A DNA stretch of 64,000 nt from Planobacterium oryzisoli (GTDB taxonomy: Bacteria > Bacteroidota > Bacteroidia > Flavobacteriales > Weeksellaceae). Both the position numbers and the translations under genes were made by a program. This document shows, one piece after another, positions 7,877 through 15,938 of this stretch. Under the pieces are notes generated by a model. That model was not told the DNA's origin. It did not search any database and saw only the letters and a program-made list of their open reading frames with translations. Within the stretch, counting starts at the first letter, position 1, and every line of letters begins with the position of its first letter. The DNA lies in the NCBI RefSeq assembly GCF_015354315.1, contig NZ_JADKYY010000007.1, positions 1 through 64,000 of the forward strand, in the 5' to 3' direction.

Positions 7877-8348
7877 TTCAATCATTTTGTTCTCCACGCT
7901 GTCCCCACCATGAGATATTACTTCAAAATTTTTATACGTAAATCCTAATTTTCCACGTAATAAATTTTTGATTTACCAAGTAGGGGGCACCCTCAAAATC
8001 AACCATTGGACGGGGGGATGTTCTGCATATCGGTACACTTAGTACCTATATACTACTTTTTAACCTGCAATACGAAAACGGATATTTTCTTATTTTCACC
8101 TATCGTTCGACAACTATCTTTTTTTGCTGGGCTCATTTCCTATTTATACCCACCTAAAAATCTAATTTACTACTACCTTACGGCAGCGACAACTTTAAAT
8201 TCACAAAAAAGCTAGGATTATTCGCAAAAGTACGCAGCCAGTATTACTGACATACTGCTAGTTCAGCAACCCCTTCACGATTCATGAAAGAATAAATAAA
8301 AAATCCAGTCTTCCCACGGTAAGGTTTATTACATAACATACGCAATAA

Positions 8349-8364
8349 TTGTAAGTACTTACAA
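8349..8364. promoter_or_regulatory. Perfect 16-bp palindrome, possible operator
   Basis: TTGTAAGTACTTACAA is identical to its reverse complement. It lies 80 bases before the -7 box and 118 bases before the start codon of the two-gene cassette. It has the size of a dimeric repressor site, but no regulator gene is encoded next to it. Confidence 0.45.
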
Positions 8365-8443
8365 ATGCTTAATATGTTTGTAGGCCTTTAATAACAGGTC
8401 TTTGGGAGAATATTTTTAATGAATCTTGTAAAGCGCAATTGCG

Positions 8444-8451
8444 TATATTTG
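8444..8451 (+). promoter_or_regulatory. Candidate -7 promoter box for the nuclease cassette
   Basis: TATATTTG fits TAnnTTTG, with TTG at 8426-8428 separated by 15 bases, slightly short of the usual 17-23. It is 31 bases before the first start codon of the cassette. Confidence 0.45.
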
Positions 8452-8482
8452 GAGTTATATGCCACTTTAAGACCGAACATCG

Positions 8483-8926
8483 ATGATACATTTGTTCACA
8501 GAAAATCTACCATACAAATTAAGCGAGCAAATGAGGTTTGAGTATAATCGAAGACTTAGCGACATCAATTACTTTATTTCTGGTAGATACGATTATTATG
8601 CTCATCTAAAAAAAGACATTGAGACAATTCAACTTCTTTTGGCGTTATCGATTTTCTACAAGCGTGTTCTCTCGAACTTTGACTCTGCAACGAAATTTAC
8701 TTCTCGTGTTGTTTTCAAAAGTGAAGCTGTTTCCGTGCAGTTGGGAACATACGATTTGTCTGCTAATGAAATTTTCAAACTGAACAAAACTGTATTGACC
8801 TTCAAGAAACTTATGGAAGAATATTCAATCCCGTTGGGACTTTTTGAGTATTTAGAAACAAAGGAACTTCTTCGAAAAATCAAAGTTTATAAAGACGGAT
8901 TAGACAGAAATAAAGACAATGGCTAA
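8483..8926 (+). CDS. Unknown protein, first gene of AT-rich two-gene cassette
   Basis: A 147-aa protein I do not recognise. It has no signal peptide or membrane segment. It is rich in Lys, Glu, Leu and aromatics and looks mainly helical, with a probable beta stretch near residues 73-92 (SRVVFKSEAVSVQLGTYDLS). The C-terminal half (FKKLMEEYSIPLGLFEYLETKELLRKIKVYKDGL) looks like packed amphipathic helices. Its end overlaps the next gene by 8 bases, so the two are coupled and probably act together, for example as a partner or inhibitor of the nuclease-like protein; that is inference. Base composition is far more AT-rich than the flanking core genome. Confidence 0.7.
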   Translation: MIHLFTENLPYKLSEQMRFEYNRRLSDINYFISGRYDYYAHLKKDIETIQLLLALSIFYKRVLSNFDSATKFTSRVVFKSEAVSVQLGTYDLSANEIFKLNKTVLTFKKLMEEYSIPLGLFEYLETKELLRKIKVYKDGLDRNKDNG

Positions 8927-9641
8927 TCCATTTAAAGATATAAAAGAGCTAACAAGAGATGTGGAAACGTATTTGCGAAAAAATCGGTCTGCAATCTACA
9001 ACAATTCGAAGAGGATAAGTGACTTTTTCGAAATGGCTTGTTATAACAACATTGTACGTTTTTATGAAAACAACGGCTACGAAGTTGAAATAAAAAATCT
9101 CCAAAAAACCAAATTCAACTATAAATGCACAACAGCAGGCAATCCTTCGAAGTACTCTTATTTTGAAGTAAAGAGAAAAAAGGGAAACTTGGAATTAATT
9201 TTTGAAATAAGACACAATATTAACGTTCAATCCTATCATAGTAATGACACTTATACAACGCCAGACATATGCATAATAAAACCTAATTCGATTTTAGATA
9301 GTGATGATTTTTATGATAGTAAAATGAAATATTATTACATAGAAAATAAAGCATTAATATCTTTTTGTGAGGTAAAGAATTTTAATCCCTATCCTGAGTT
9401 ATTGTTTAATTTTATTGGAGTAGTAAATGAGTTAAGACCTCACTTACTGAGACAGGTTAGAAGTAGTGGTAATTCTCATATTGCGACAACTTTAATGGTG
9501 TCTGGAAAGTCTAATAAGCACGCTGATAGAATAATAGCAAATTTGCAAAGTAGATACCACATCAACGTCTTATCTGACTTGTTTAATATCGGAGGAATAA
9601 CTTTTGGAAGACACGCAATAAATAGGATTAAACGAGTATAA
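8919..9641 (+). CDS. Putative PD-(D/E)XK-fold nuclease, second gene of AT-rich cassette
   Basis: A 240-aa protein with the residue pattern of the PD-(D/E)XK nuclease fold: Glu39 in an N-terminal helix (SDFFEMACYNNIV), Glu96 at the end of a beta strand (LELIFEIRHN), Asp116 in TPDICII, and Glu151-Val-Lys153 in ISFCEVKNF, followed by a helix (PELLFNFIGVVNEL). I do not recognise the precise family. The C-terminal third (SHIATTLMVSGKSNKHADRII) may be an additional alpha/beta part. It overlaps the preceding gene by 8 bases. One 60-base line of the gene (9241-9300) is 18/60 G+C against 36/60 in a sampled exbB line, which points to acquired DNA. A role in defence or element biology is plausible but unproven. 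Confidence 0.7.
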   Translation: MANPFKDIKELTRDVETYLRKNRSAIYNNSKRISDFFEMACYNNIVRFYENNGYEVEIKNLQKTKFNYKCTTAGNPSKYSYFEVKRKKGNLELIFEIRHNINVQSYHSNDTYTTPDICIIKPNSILDSDDFYDSKMKYYYIENKALISFCEVKNFNPYPELLFNFIGVVNELRPHLLRQVRSSGNSHIATTLMVSGKSNKHADRIIANLQSRYHINVLSDLFNIGGITFGRHAINRIKRV

Positions 9642-9696
9642 AAAACGGCAAATAACTAAGCTTTCGTCTTGTCCGCAGGGCATGAGATGAAAGTCC

Positions 9697-9722
9697 GTTG
9701 AACGGAACCTTCGGTAGCTTTT
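9697..9722 (+). repeat. Left copy of 26-bp inverted repeat around the IS91 remnant
   Basis: Read on the minus strand this copy matches the sequence at 10796-10821 at 23 of 26 positions, sharing blocks AAAAGCTACCG, AGGTT and GTTCAAC. Similarity stops at both edges of the 26 bases. Confidence 0.6.
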
Positions 9723-9763
9723 TGGCAGTCTATGGAGTTATCGTTTTTAGAATTTAGATACAG

Positions 9764-9795
9764 AAAGCAGTTTTTTAGAATGACTGCTTTTTTTT
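9764..9795 (+). terminator. Intrinsic terminator downstream of the nuclease cassette
   Basis: AAAGCAGT (9764-9771) pairs with ACTGCTTT (9783-9790) and is followed by a T run. It is 120 bases after the nuclease-like gene and in the right orientation to end its transcript. Confidence 0.7.
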
Positions 9796-9875
9796 GTGGC
9801 ATTTGGTAGCCTTTTATGAGTGTTTTCTGCGGAGTTTTCTTCGCTGTAGAACACAGATTCCCTTACCCACAAAGT

Positions 9876-10688
9876 TTAGTTTGCAGACAAAGGTTGGGTG
9901 ACGAAAAGATATTCCTGCGGCGGACCACGCTGACCGAAAACAGTAATGGTGATCAGGTTTCCTTCCTTGCAGCATCGGCATTTATTGAGCAGCGTTGTGG
10001 GTGTTACCGCCAGGATCTTGATCTTTAAATCGGATTGCAGTGCCTGGATTTTCCCGCTTTTCCAGCTGCTGCTCAGGATCCCGTAATGCCGGATTCGTAC
10101 AAACCTTCTCGGTAGAATATGAAGACTGAAGCGCCGAATAAACTCCTGGTTGCTCAGGGTCATTTCCTTTTTCTCCCCGCCTTTCCGGTAATCCTTGTAG
10201 CCAAAGCGGACCTGCTGATCCGTTACCTCTTTGATCCGATGGTTGCTGATGGCGACTTTGTGGGTGTATCGCCCCAGGTATTTGATCACCTGTTTCGGTC
10301 CGCCAAAAGGTCTTTTGGCATAGACGACAAAGTTTTTGGTGAAGAGTTTCTCCATTAAATCCCGGTCAGTAATTCCACAAGCTCTTATAAATGCCACAAA
10401 CTTCGCACGGAACACTTTGCTCATCGCTTTCACCGGAAACAGGTATTTGTCGGTTCGTACTTTCTTTCTCCATTTTCCCTGCCTGTTGATACCACCCCCC
10501 GGAACAATGCAATGTAAATGAAGATGAAGGCTTAGGTTTTGTCCCCACGTGTGCAAAACACCAATCATTCCCAATTCCAACCCTTCGGTTATGCCGAATT
10601 GGTTTAAAGTACCCCAGGCGGCTTCAAACAAGATCCAGTAAATGATTTGTGGTTGAGAGATTGCCAGAGCGTTCAACCTTCTAAACAA
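9876..10688 (-). pseudogene. 5'-truncated IS91-family transposase (HUH, Y2_Tnp type)
   Basis: The 270 readable codons correspond to the C-terminal two-thirds of an IS91/IS801-type transposase. The HUH metal site is HLHLHCIVPGGG, and the catalytic-Tyr helix is IKYLGRYTHKVAISNHRI. A C-terminal CRCC pair remains. The N-terminal zinc-finger domain of the usual roughly 370-400 aa protein is missing. In frame upstream there are only seven more codons (KWISKFH) before a stop at 10710-10712, and the junction seems to have lost the residues normally between FH and LNALA. The apparent TTG start is therefore an artefact of truncation. It should not be active on its own. Confidence 0.85.
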
Positions 10689-10795
10689 ATGGAATTTGGA
10701 TATCCACTTCTAATTCCGTTTATAATCTTGATTTTCATAAACTCAAAAAAACAAAATAATAAATTTGAACTTACTTTTAAATAAGCAGAAACCTG

Positions 10796-10821
10796 AAAAG
10801 CTACCGGAGGTTTAGTTCAAC
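10796..10821 (+). repeat. Right copy of 26-bp inverted repeat around the IS91 remnant
   Basis: Inverted partner of 9697-9722 (23 of 26 identical). The two copies bracket about 1.1 kb holding the transposase remnant. IS91 elements normally lack terminal inverted repeats, so these may belong to another, non-autonomous element. Confidence 0.6.
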
Positions 10822-10822
10822 A

Positions 10823-10934
10823 GCGGTTTTGCGTTATGGGGGCTGACGTGCTTCGCAGAAACTTTTGTGCAAAATTCAACATTTGTGCTTCGTGTGAACA
10901 GTAGTGCTAAAAATGCCCCACAACGCAAAGCCGC
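10823..10934. repeat. Imperfect inverted repeat with 20-base arms
   Basis: Arm 10823-10842 (GCGGTTTTGCGTTATGGGGG) and the reverse complement of 10915-10934 agree at 17 of 20 positions, with one of the differences a possible GU pair in RNA. The arms enclose 72 bases. Within the gap between the transposase remnant and the DUF1003 gene (10689-10994) this and the 26-bp repeat are the only structures I see. Confidence 0.55.
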
Positions 10935-10994
10935 AACCCGTTATCGATAGTAGGGGATAAATTTTAATTTTCACGTTTATCAAATCTAGGCATT

Positions 10995-11551
10995 TTAAAT
11001 TCCTCGATTCTTTTTTAATTTTTCATTTATCTCTTCCAGCATTTCTAACTGCTTCTGCTGTATGTGGCAAAGGTGCTTGTATTGGTCTATAATGGAGATG
11101 TCCAGCTTTTCATGAAGATTTCGAATTTCAATCTCGGATTTTAGATTAACCATATAGTCTTGAATTGCCCGTGTTTTATCCTTAGCTTCCTGTCGGTTCT
11201 GACTCATCATAATTACAGGAGCCTGGAGTGCTGCAAGACACGAGAGCACCAAGTTAAGAAGTATAAATGGGTAGGGATCGAAAGCACTTGCTTTAAACAG
11301 CGCATTGGCACTTATCCACCCCAGGAGAACAATACCAAAGAGTAAAATGAATTTCCAACTGCCACCAAAGGAAGCGATCCGGTCTGCCCACACTTCTCCC
11401 GGCGTTGGCTATCCTTCTCCACTTCGGAAATCTTCTGCGTAACTAAGGAGTCCTCACTCAAAGATTTGTGTATGATTCGGTGAATTTTATCCAGATGTTC
11501 ATCCTTGCTGGCAAGAAGCTCACTGACGTAACGGTTGGAAGAAGTAGCCAT
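10995..11551 (-). pseudogene. DUF1003 family membrane protein gene with a frameshift
   Basis: Two overlapping minus-strand frames make up one DUF1003 protein. The N-terminal part begins MATSSNRYVSELLA at 11551 and runs through KISEVEKDSQRRE. The C-terminal part continues VWADRIASFGGSWKFILL, with two membrane helices, FDPYPFILLNLVLSCLAALQAP and a coiled C-terminal tail. Near 11392-11400 the frame shifts, consistent with loss of one base in a GAG-GAA stretch. The intact protein would be about 185 aa. Either the gene is broken, next to the accessory strip, or there is a sequencing error. DUF1003 function is unknown. Confidence 0.8.
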
Positions 11552-11641
11552 GGGAAAAATATTTGCGGTTCTTCTCAAAATTAGTCAATATTTAGTTTGC
11601 GCCGCTTAAAGATTTGTACCTTAGCCTTATAACCCAATCCT

Positions 11642-12253
11642 ATGTGCTACTACGTATCTTCGCAGCTCTCCAGAAAAGAAATCAAGACCGTATTTGGTGC
11701 CGATACTGTAGAAGAAAATTTTACGCGCTCGGGTTTTATAAATGGTTTTTCGCATCCTCTTCTACCCTTAATTTATGATGAGAATCCCACAGAGTGCAAA
11801 GCAGGTAGGTGGGGACTCATTCCTTCCTGGGCAAAGGATACTTCAATAGCACGATCCACCCTTAATGCACGTATTGAAACCCTGGAAGAAAAACCCAGCT
11901 TTAAAAATTCGGTTTCCAATCGCTGCCTCGTATTAGTAAATGGTTTTTACGAATGGAAATGGCAGGATACCCTGGGAAAAGAAAAAGTAAAACACCTTAT
12001 TCAGCTCGATAACGGTAATATGCCGTTTGCTCTGGCAGGACTCTATTCAGAATCTCCGCATGCCACTTGTCCCACTTTCTCTATAGTGACAACCTCGGCA
12101 AACGAACTTATGGCCACTATCCACAACACGAAATACCGTATGCCTGTAGTACTTAACGAAACCATGCAATCCCAATGGCTACAGGGAGCGAAGATGGAAA
12201 ATTTCTCGTTTCCACACTATGATCCCAGTTTGAAGGCATTTCCCCTTCTTTGA
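11642..12253 (+). CDS. SOS response-associated peptidase (SRAP/YedK/HMCES family)
   Basis: SRAP proteins form a covalent thiazolidine link with abasic sites in single-stranded DNA and so shield them. Catalytic Cys2 follows the initiator Met (MCYYVSS), which must be removed. Asn75 (NARIET), Glu104 (GFYEWKW) and His161 (ATIHNTKYRMP) complete the active site. Length 203 aa is typical. The gene converges on the ligase-associated operon with only 4 bases between the stop codons, placing another abasic-site protein beside a repair cluster. The start is fixed because Cys must be residue 2. Confidence 0.94.
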   Translation: MCYYVSSQLSRKEIKTVFGADTVEENFTRSGFINGFSHPLLPLIYDENPTECKAGRWGLIPSWAKDTSIARSTLNARIETLEEKPSFKNSVSNRCLVLVNGFYEWKWQDTLGKEKVKHLIQLDNGNMPFALAGLYSESPHATCPTFSIVTTSANELMATIHNTKYRMPVVLNETMQSQWLQGAKMENFSFPHYDPSLKAFPLL

Positions 12254-12257
12254 TGGG

Positions 12258-12899
12258 CTAGATAGTGAATATCGAATCCTCGTCGAAGCAGTACACATCC
12301 CCTTTGGGGGTTCTGGTGGTATCCAGGCCCGTGAAGGTGCTGAATGCGGGAAGCAGTAAACTTCCTGGATTATGAAGAAAACAGGGAAGGCGAAGGCGGC
12401 CAGTTTTACTTTGCAAAACTACGCCCGGATGGACATGGCCGTTTATTTGAAAACCAGTGAAATCCGCCTTAAATTCGTGCACTACCGTAACTGGGCCTCT
12501 GGTTAGTTCAGGCAAAACCGCTCCTATCCCAATTTCTATCCAGCGCTTTTTGGAAATTCGGTCGTGGTTTCCTTCTACTAAAATGATCTCTATACCTTGT
12601 AATTCTTCAAGCCACTGAGAAAAATACGCCACATCACTGTTTTCACTGGCATGAAGTAAATCTCCTGCGACAACGATTTCCTTGGCATCGAAAAATTCGC
12701 AAAGTCCCTTAAGTCGGTCCAGGTCTTTGTGCATCACGCTAGAGGGAACCGCAATTCCGTTTCTCCGGAAATGGGCCGCTTTTCCTACATGCAGATCCGA
12801 GAGCACCAAGGAGCGGTACCTTGGCCAGTACAATGCGCGCTGGTTGGTCAGTACAAAGTGTTCACCCCTCAAATGGATGTCCTTTTCAGCTACTTGCAT
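12258..12899 (-). CDS. pdeM: Ligase-associated DNA damage response metallophosphoesterase (PdeM type)
   Basis: Calcineurin-like phosphoesterase of 213 aa. The metal-binding motifs appear in order: LSDLHVGKAAHF, AGDLLHASENS, VEGNHDR, then HEF and INGHVHPG. This subfamily is known from clusters with an Lhr-type helicase, an ATP-dependent ligase and a beta-CASP exonuclease, all present upstream here. It probably processes DNA 3' ends or nucleotide intermediates; the exact reaction is not established. It begins 3 bases after the stop of the PD-(D/E)XK gene, so it is the last gene of a six-gene minus-strand operon. Confidence 0.92.
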   Translation of the reverse strand: MQVAEKDIHLRGEHFVLTNQRALYWPRYRSLVLSDLHVGKAAHFRRNGIAVPSSVMHKDLDRLKGLCEFFDAKEIVVAGDLLHASENSDVAYFSQWLEELQGIEIILVEGNHDRISKKRWIEIGIGAVLPELTRGPVTVVHEFKADFTGFQINGHVHPGVVLQSKTGRLRLPCFLHNPGSLLLPAFSTFTGLDTTRTPKGDVYCFDEDSIFTI

Positions 12900-12902
12900 A
12901 CG

Positions 12903-13433
12903 TTAATAGGAAGATTTTAAAATGAGCTCACTGTCCTGACCTTTTAGCTGGAGCTTTTTATGTAATAAGTTTAAAGCCATCTTGCGCATAAAACTGTCCT
13001 TATCCACCAGATCCCAATACGGAATGGAATGCACCTTTTCTGCAGGACGTACTACCGTAAATTCCGTTTCCCACCGGTCCTGGTCGTGGTAAAATTCTAT
13101 AATGCCGCAGTGCTTGGGGATGTCCTCGTAGGGGACCATACCCATAGGAACTAAAAAGCTGAAGGAATTAAAAGCGTAGTCACCACAGCTTATTTTCTCA
13201 TGCTTTAGAAAACGCTCCCCGGTCTGGGAATGTGTATAGAGCTTTTTAAAATCGTTTTTGAAATCCGCCTTGGAGAGTTTGATCTCAATTTCATGCGTGT
13301 ATCCCATCGCATCAATGAGCAGTATATCGGCTTCCCAGTCGGCCTGAAAGTAATTGGTTAGGATGATTTGATTTTCCGTATCACAGCATTTCTGCAGAAA
13401 ATTATACGAAAGCTCTTCCGGTTTTATTTTCAC
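12903..13433 (-). CDS. MmcB-like PD-(D/E)XK nuclease-fold protein in the ligase-associated operon
   Basis: A 176-aa protein with a compact restriction-nuclease-like core: ADILLIDAMG (Asp36), EIEIKLSKADFKNDFKK (Glu50-Ile-Lys52), then FSFLVPMGM. The order Asp, E-x-K, a following DF..D.K helix and an F-x-x-VP strand resembles MmcB-type DNA-repair proteins. The last third (residues 120-176) is not recognised. It lies between the helicase (30-base gap) and the metallophosphoesterase (3-base gap), so it is cotranscribed with both. It is not one of the four standard ligase-associated families. A role as a nuclease in the same pathway is inferred from fold and position. Confidence 0.78.
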   Translation of the reverse strand: MKIKPEELSYNFLQKCCDTENQIILTNYFQADWEADILLIDAMGYTHEIEIKLSKADFKNDFKKLYTHSQTGERFLKHEKISCGDYAFNSFSFLVPMGMVPYEDIPKHCGIIEFYHDQDRWETEFTVVRPAEKVHSIPYWDLVDKDSFMRKMALNLLHKKLQLKGQDSELILKSSY

Positions 13434-13463
13434 GCTCCAAAATTACAAAAAGATAACCACACG

Positions 13464-15938
13464 TTATCTCTTGCTGCTTCGCGAGCCTTTCTTCTTTAAG
13501 GCAGCCAATTGCATCCTGTGGATACGTTCTTTGAGGGTCTCACTGGAAATCATAGAGCGAAGGCTGTCCACCTTGATTGGAAAACTAAGTGGGGTGAAGG
13601 TCGGGGATTGAACCACGATTATTTTCGAGCTGTTGATGCGCTCAAAGGCTTGAGTTAATCGAACCTCCTCGAGCTGTTGGTTGAACACCTCATTATACGC
13701 CTGACGGATCAGTATGTGGCTCGGATTATGCTCTTCCAGCACACTGAATATCAGACCGGCAGACGCCTGCAGGGATTTGTTGTTACGCTGCTTTCCGTAT
13801 AGGTTTTGAAGCACCAGTCCGGAAATCACTGCAATATCCCGAAATTTCCTGCGCGCCATTTCCGCCGCATTGATACTGGCCTCCACATCGCGCATAAGTC
13901 CCTCCGAGCGGAGCAGCTCTGCTATATTCTCCTGCGATACGGGAATCGGCTTGTCGCTGTAGAGTTCAAACCCGTAGTCGTTCATAGCCATAGAGAGCGA
14001 AATGTTAGATATCCGGGATATCCTAAGACCGATGAGCGTGGCCATTACTTCATGGACGGCGCGCCCTTCAAAAGGATACATGAACACATGGTGTCCGTCG
14101 CGGTTTTCAATTACCTCCACTAAAAACTCATCGTTTTGGGGCAGATGCGAGGATTCCAATTGCTTTTGCATTACAGGATGAAGAAATTTAAGTTCCTTTT
14201 CAGAAATCTTCGGCGAAAGGCTGCCCGATAGCTTTTCCCGCAAATACCTTCCCAGATCCGAGCTTAAGGGAAGCCTTCCTCCCAGATAACTCGGCGCTAC
14301 GGCCTGGCCCTTGGAGCTTCGTACGTACGCCGTCATCTCTTTTATCATCACCAGTTCCAGAACTCTTCCCGCAAGAATAAATTTCTCGTCCTTTCTAAGT
14401 CGTGATAAGAAGTACTCTTCGACCATTCCGATATAGCCTCCGGAAATGAATTTGACCTTCATCATAGCATCACTTACAATCACCCCCATGTTCATGCGGT
14501 GCAGCATGGCAATTTTCCGCAACTGCACTTTGAAAAGTCCGTCCGAAAGTATTTCTATCTTTTTAAATTCGCTGTAGTTTTTAAGTGCCCCTCCGCCAGT
14601 AACCAAGAAATCGACAATTTCATGAAATTCACTCTCGCTCATATACGAAAACGCATGGGTCCGCTGAACCTTTGTCCATAAATCCTCCTTGTAAAAGCCT
14701 TCGCCAACCGCAAGGGAGACCGTAAACTGTGCAAGTACGTCAAAAGTCAGTACCATAGGATCCCGCCGCTCCACAACTCCATCCCTAACAGCCTGTTTTA
14801 CCGCCGCTACTTCAATAAGTTCCAGCGAGTGCGTCGGTACGCAGTAAATTTTGGACACTTCAAATGGGGAATGGCCGCTACGGCCCGCGCGCTGCATAAA
14901 GCGCGCAACGCCTTTGACCGATCCGATCTGAATCACGGTATCGACCGGCTTAAAATCTACTCCCAGATCCAGAGAGGAAGTGGAAACCACGGCCTTAAGC
15001 TTTCCACTGGAAAGGCTCTCTTCAATCCATGTCCTGAGTTCTGCATCAATAGAGCTGTGGTGAATAGCAATCTGACCGGCAAAATCCGGATAAGCGTCCA
15101 GCAGAAGCTGGTACCACATCTCACTCTGGCTGCGGGTGTTGGTAAAAACGATGGTGGAGCGTGACCCCAGAATAATATCCACTACTTTTCCGGCCATTTT
15201 CGCCCCTAAGTGCCCCGCCCAGGGAAGCACCTCCACCTCATCGGGAAGCACCGGAATAATCTGCGTCTTCTTTTTTTCTTTAGCAACTATCTGGCAGGTG
15301 TTACGCTGCTGGTAAAGCAGCACCTCCTGGGCCTCCTGTAAATTACCGATCGTAGCCGTAATACCCCAAACCTGCAGTGCTATATTATAGGAGCGCACAT
15401 GGGCTATACAGAGTTCGGTAAGCACCCCTCGCTTGGTTCCCAAAAGTTCGTGCCACTCGTCCACTACCACGCAGCGTAGGGACTTAAAATAGCTGGATGA
15501 ATTTTTATGTGTAAAGAGAAGCTGAAAGCTTTCCGGGGTAACCAAAAGAATGTCCGGCATAGAACGCAGCTGCTTCTGCCGCACCTTAATATCGGTATCT
15601 CCATTGCGCACTCCTACCGTCCAGTCGAGCCCAATTTCATCGATGGCGCTTTGCATGGCTAGTCCTATATCCTTTGCAAGGGAGCGCAGGGGCGTGACCC
15701 AAACCATCTTTAGCCCCTTGCCATAATTTTCGGGACGGTTCATAAAATCAATGAGTATGCCCAAGAATACCGAGTAGGTTTTTCCAAAACCGGTTGGGGC
15801 CACCACCATACCGGAAAGACCCTCTGAGTAGGCGTGCCAGGTATTTTTCTGAAACGAGAAGGGAGTGCGGCCGGCCTTTTCCATCCACTCCGAAACAATC
15901 GTAAAACCTACAGACTGAAAGTACTTTTTTTTGGTCAT
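13464..15938 (-). CDS. Ligase-associated DEXH-box helicase (Lhr-core type)
   Basis: Superfamily 2 helicase of 824 aa. Walker A APTGFGKT is at residues 47-54, the Walker B box is DEWH (160-163), motif III-like ITATIG follows, and the second RecA domain has STSSLDLGVDFKP and RAGRSGH. The winged-helix and Lhr-type C-terminal domains follow. The family translocates 3' to 5' on single-stranded DNA and is linked to repair. Its start overlaps the ligase stop by 4 bases (ATGA), so translation is coupled. The length fits the bacterial ligase-associated subfamily rather than the roughly 1500-aa long Lhr. Confidence 0.94.
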   Translation of the reverse strand: MTKKKYFQSVGFTIVSEWMEKAGRTPFSFQKNTWHAYSEGLSGMVVAPTGFGKTYSVFLGILIDFMNRPENYGKGLKMVWVTPLRSLAKDIGLAMQSAIDEIGLDWTVGVRNGDTDIKVRQKQLRSMPDILLVTPESFQLLFTHKNSSSYFKSLRCVVVDEWHELLGTKRGVLTELCIAHVRSYNIALQVWGITATIGNLQEAQEVLLYQQRNTCQIVAKEKKKTQIIPVLPDEVEVLPWAGHLGAKMAGKVVDIILGSRSTIVFTNTRSQSEMWYQLLLDAYPDFAGQIAIHHSSIDAELRTWIEESLSSGKLKAVVSTSSLDLGVDFKPVDTVIQIGSVKGVARFMQRAGRSGHSPFEVSKIYCVPTHSLELIEVAAVKQAVRDGVVERRDPMVLTFDVLAQFTVSLAVGEGFYKEDLWTKVQRTHAFSYMSESEFHEIVDFLVTGGGALKNYSEFKKIEILSDGLFKVQLRKIAMLHRMNMGVIVSDAMMKVKFISGGYIGMVEEYFLSRLRKDEKFILAGRVLELVMIKEMTAYVRSSKGQAVAPSYLGGRLPLSSDLGRYLREKLSGSLSPKISEKELKFLHPVMQKQLESSHLPQNDEFLVEVIENRDGHHVFMYPFEGRAVHEVMATLIGLRISRISNISLSMAMNDYGFELYSDKPIPVSQENIAELLRSEGLMRDVEASINAAEMARRKFRDIAVISGLVLQNLYGKQRNNKSLQASAGLIFSVLEEHNPSHILIRQAYNEVFNQQLEEVRLTQAFERINSSKIIVVQSPTFTPLSFPIKVDSLRSMISSETLKERIHRMQLAALKKKGSRSSKR

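Larger units (their letters stand above)
7877..8482. other. AT-rich intergenic region before the nuclease cassette
   Basis: About 600 bases without a convincing gene. A 69-codon frame at 8006-8215 has no recognisable content. The region holds a perfect 16-bp palindrome at 8349-8364 and a candidate promoter box at 8444-8451, listed separately. Otherwise I see no structure in it. Confidence 0.6.

Noticed and set aside
8006-8215. 69-codon open frame in the AT-rich gap
   Set aside because: No recognisable content, no promoter box or ribosome site at its start, and aromatic-rich composition typical of chance frames in AT-rich DNA.
9661-9722. Group II intron domain fragment
   Set aside because: A GATGAAAGTC stretch recalls intron RNA, but no domain V hairpin with AGC and GUUC ends and no reverse transcriptase is present.
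10823-10934. Integron attC recombination site
   Set aside because: The cores are in the wrong order (GTT before AAC), there is no integrase gene, and no further cassettes are visible.
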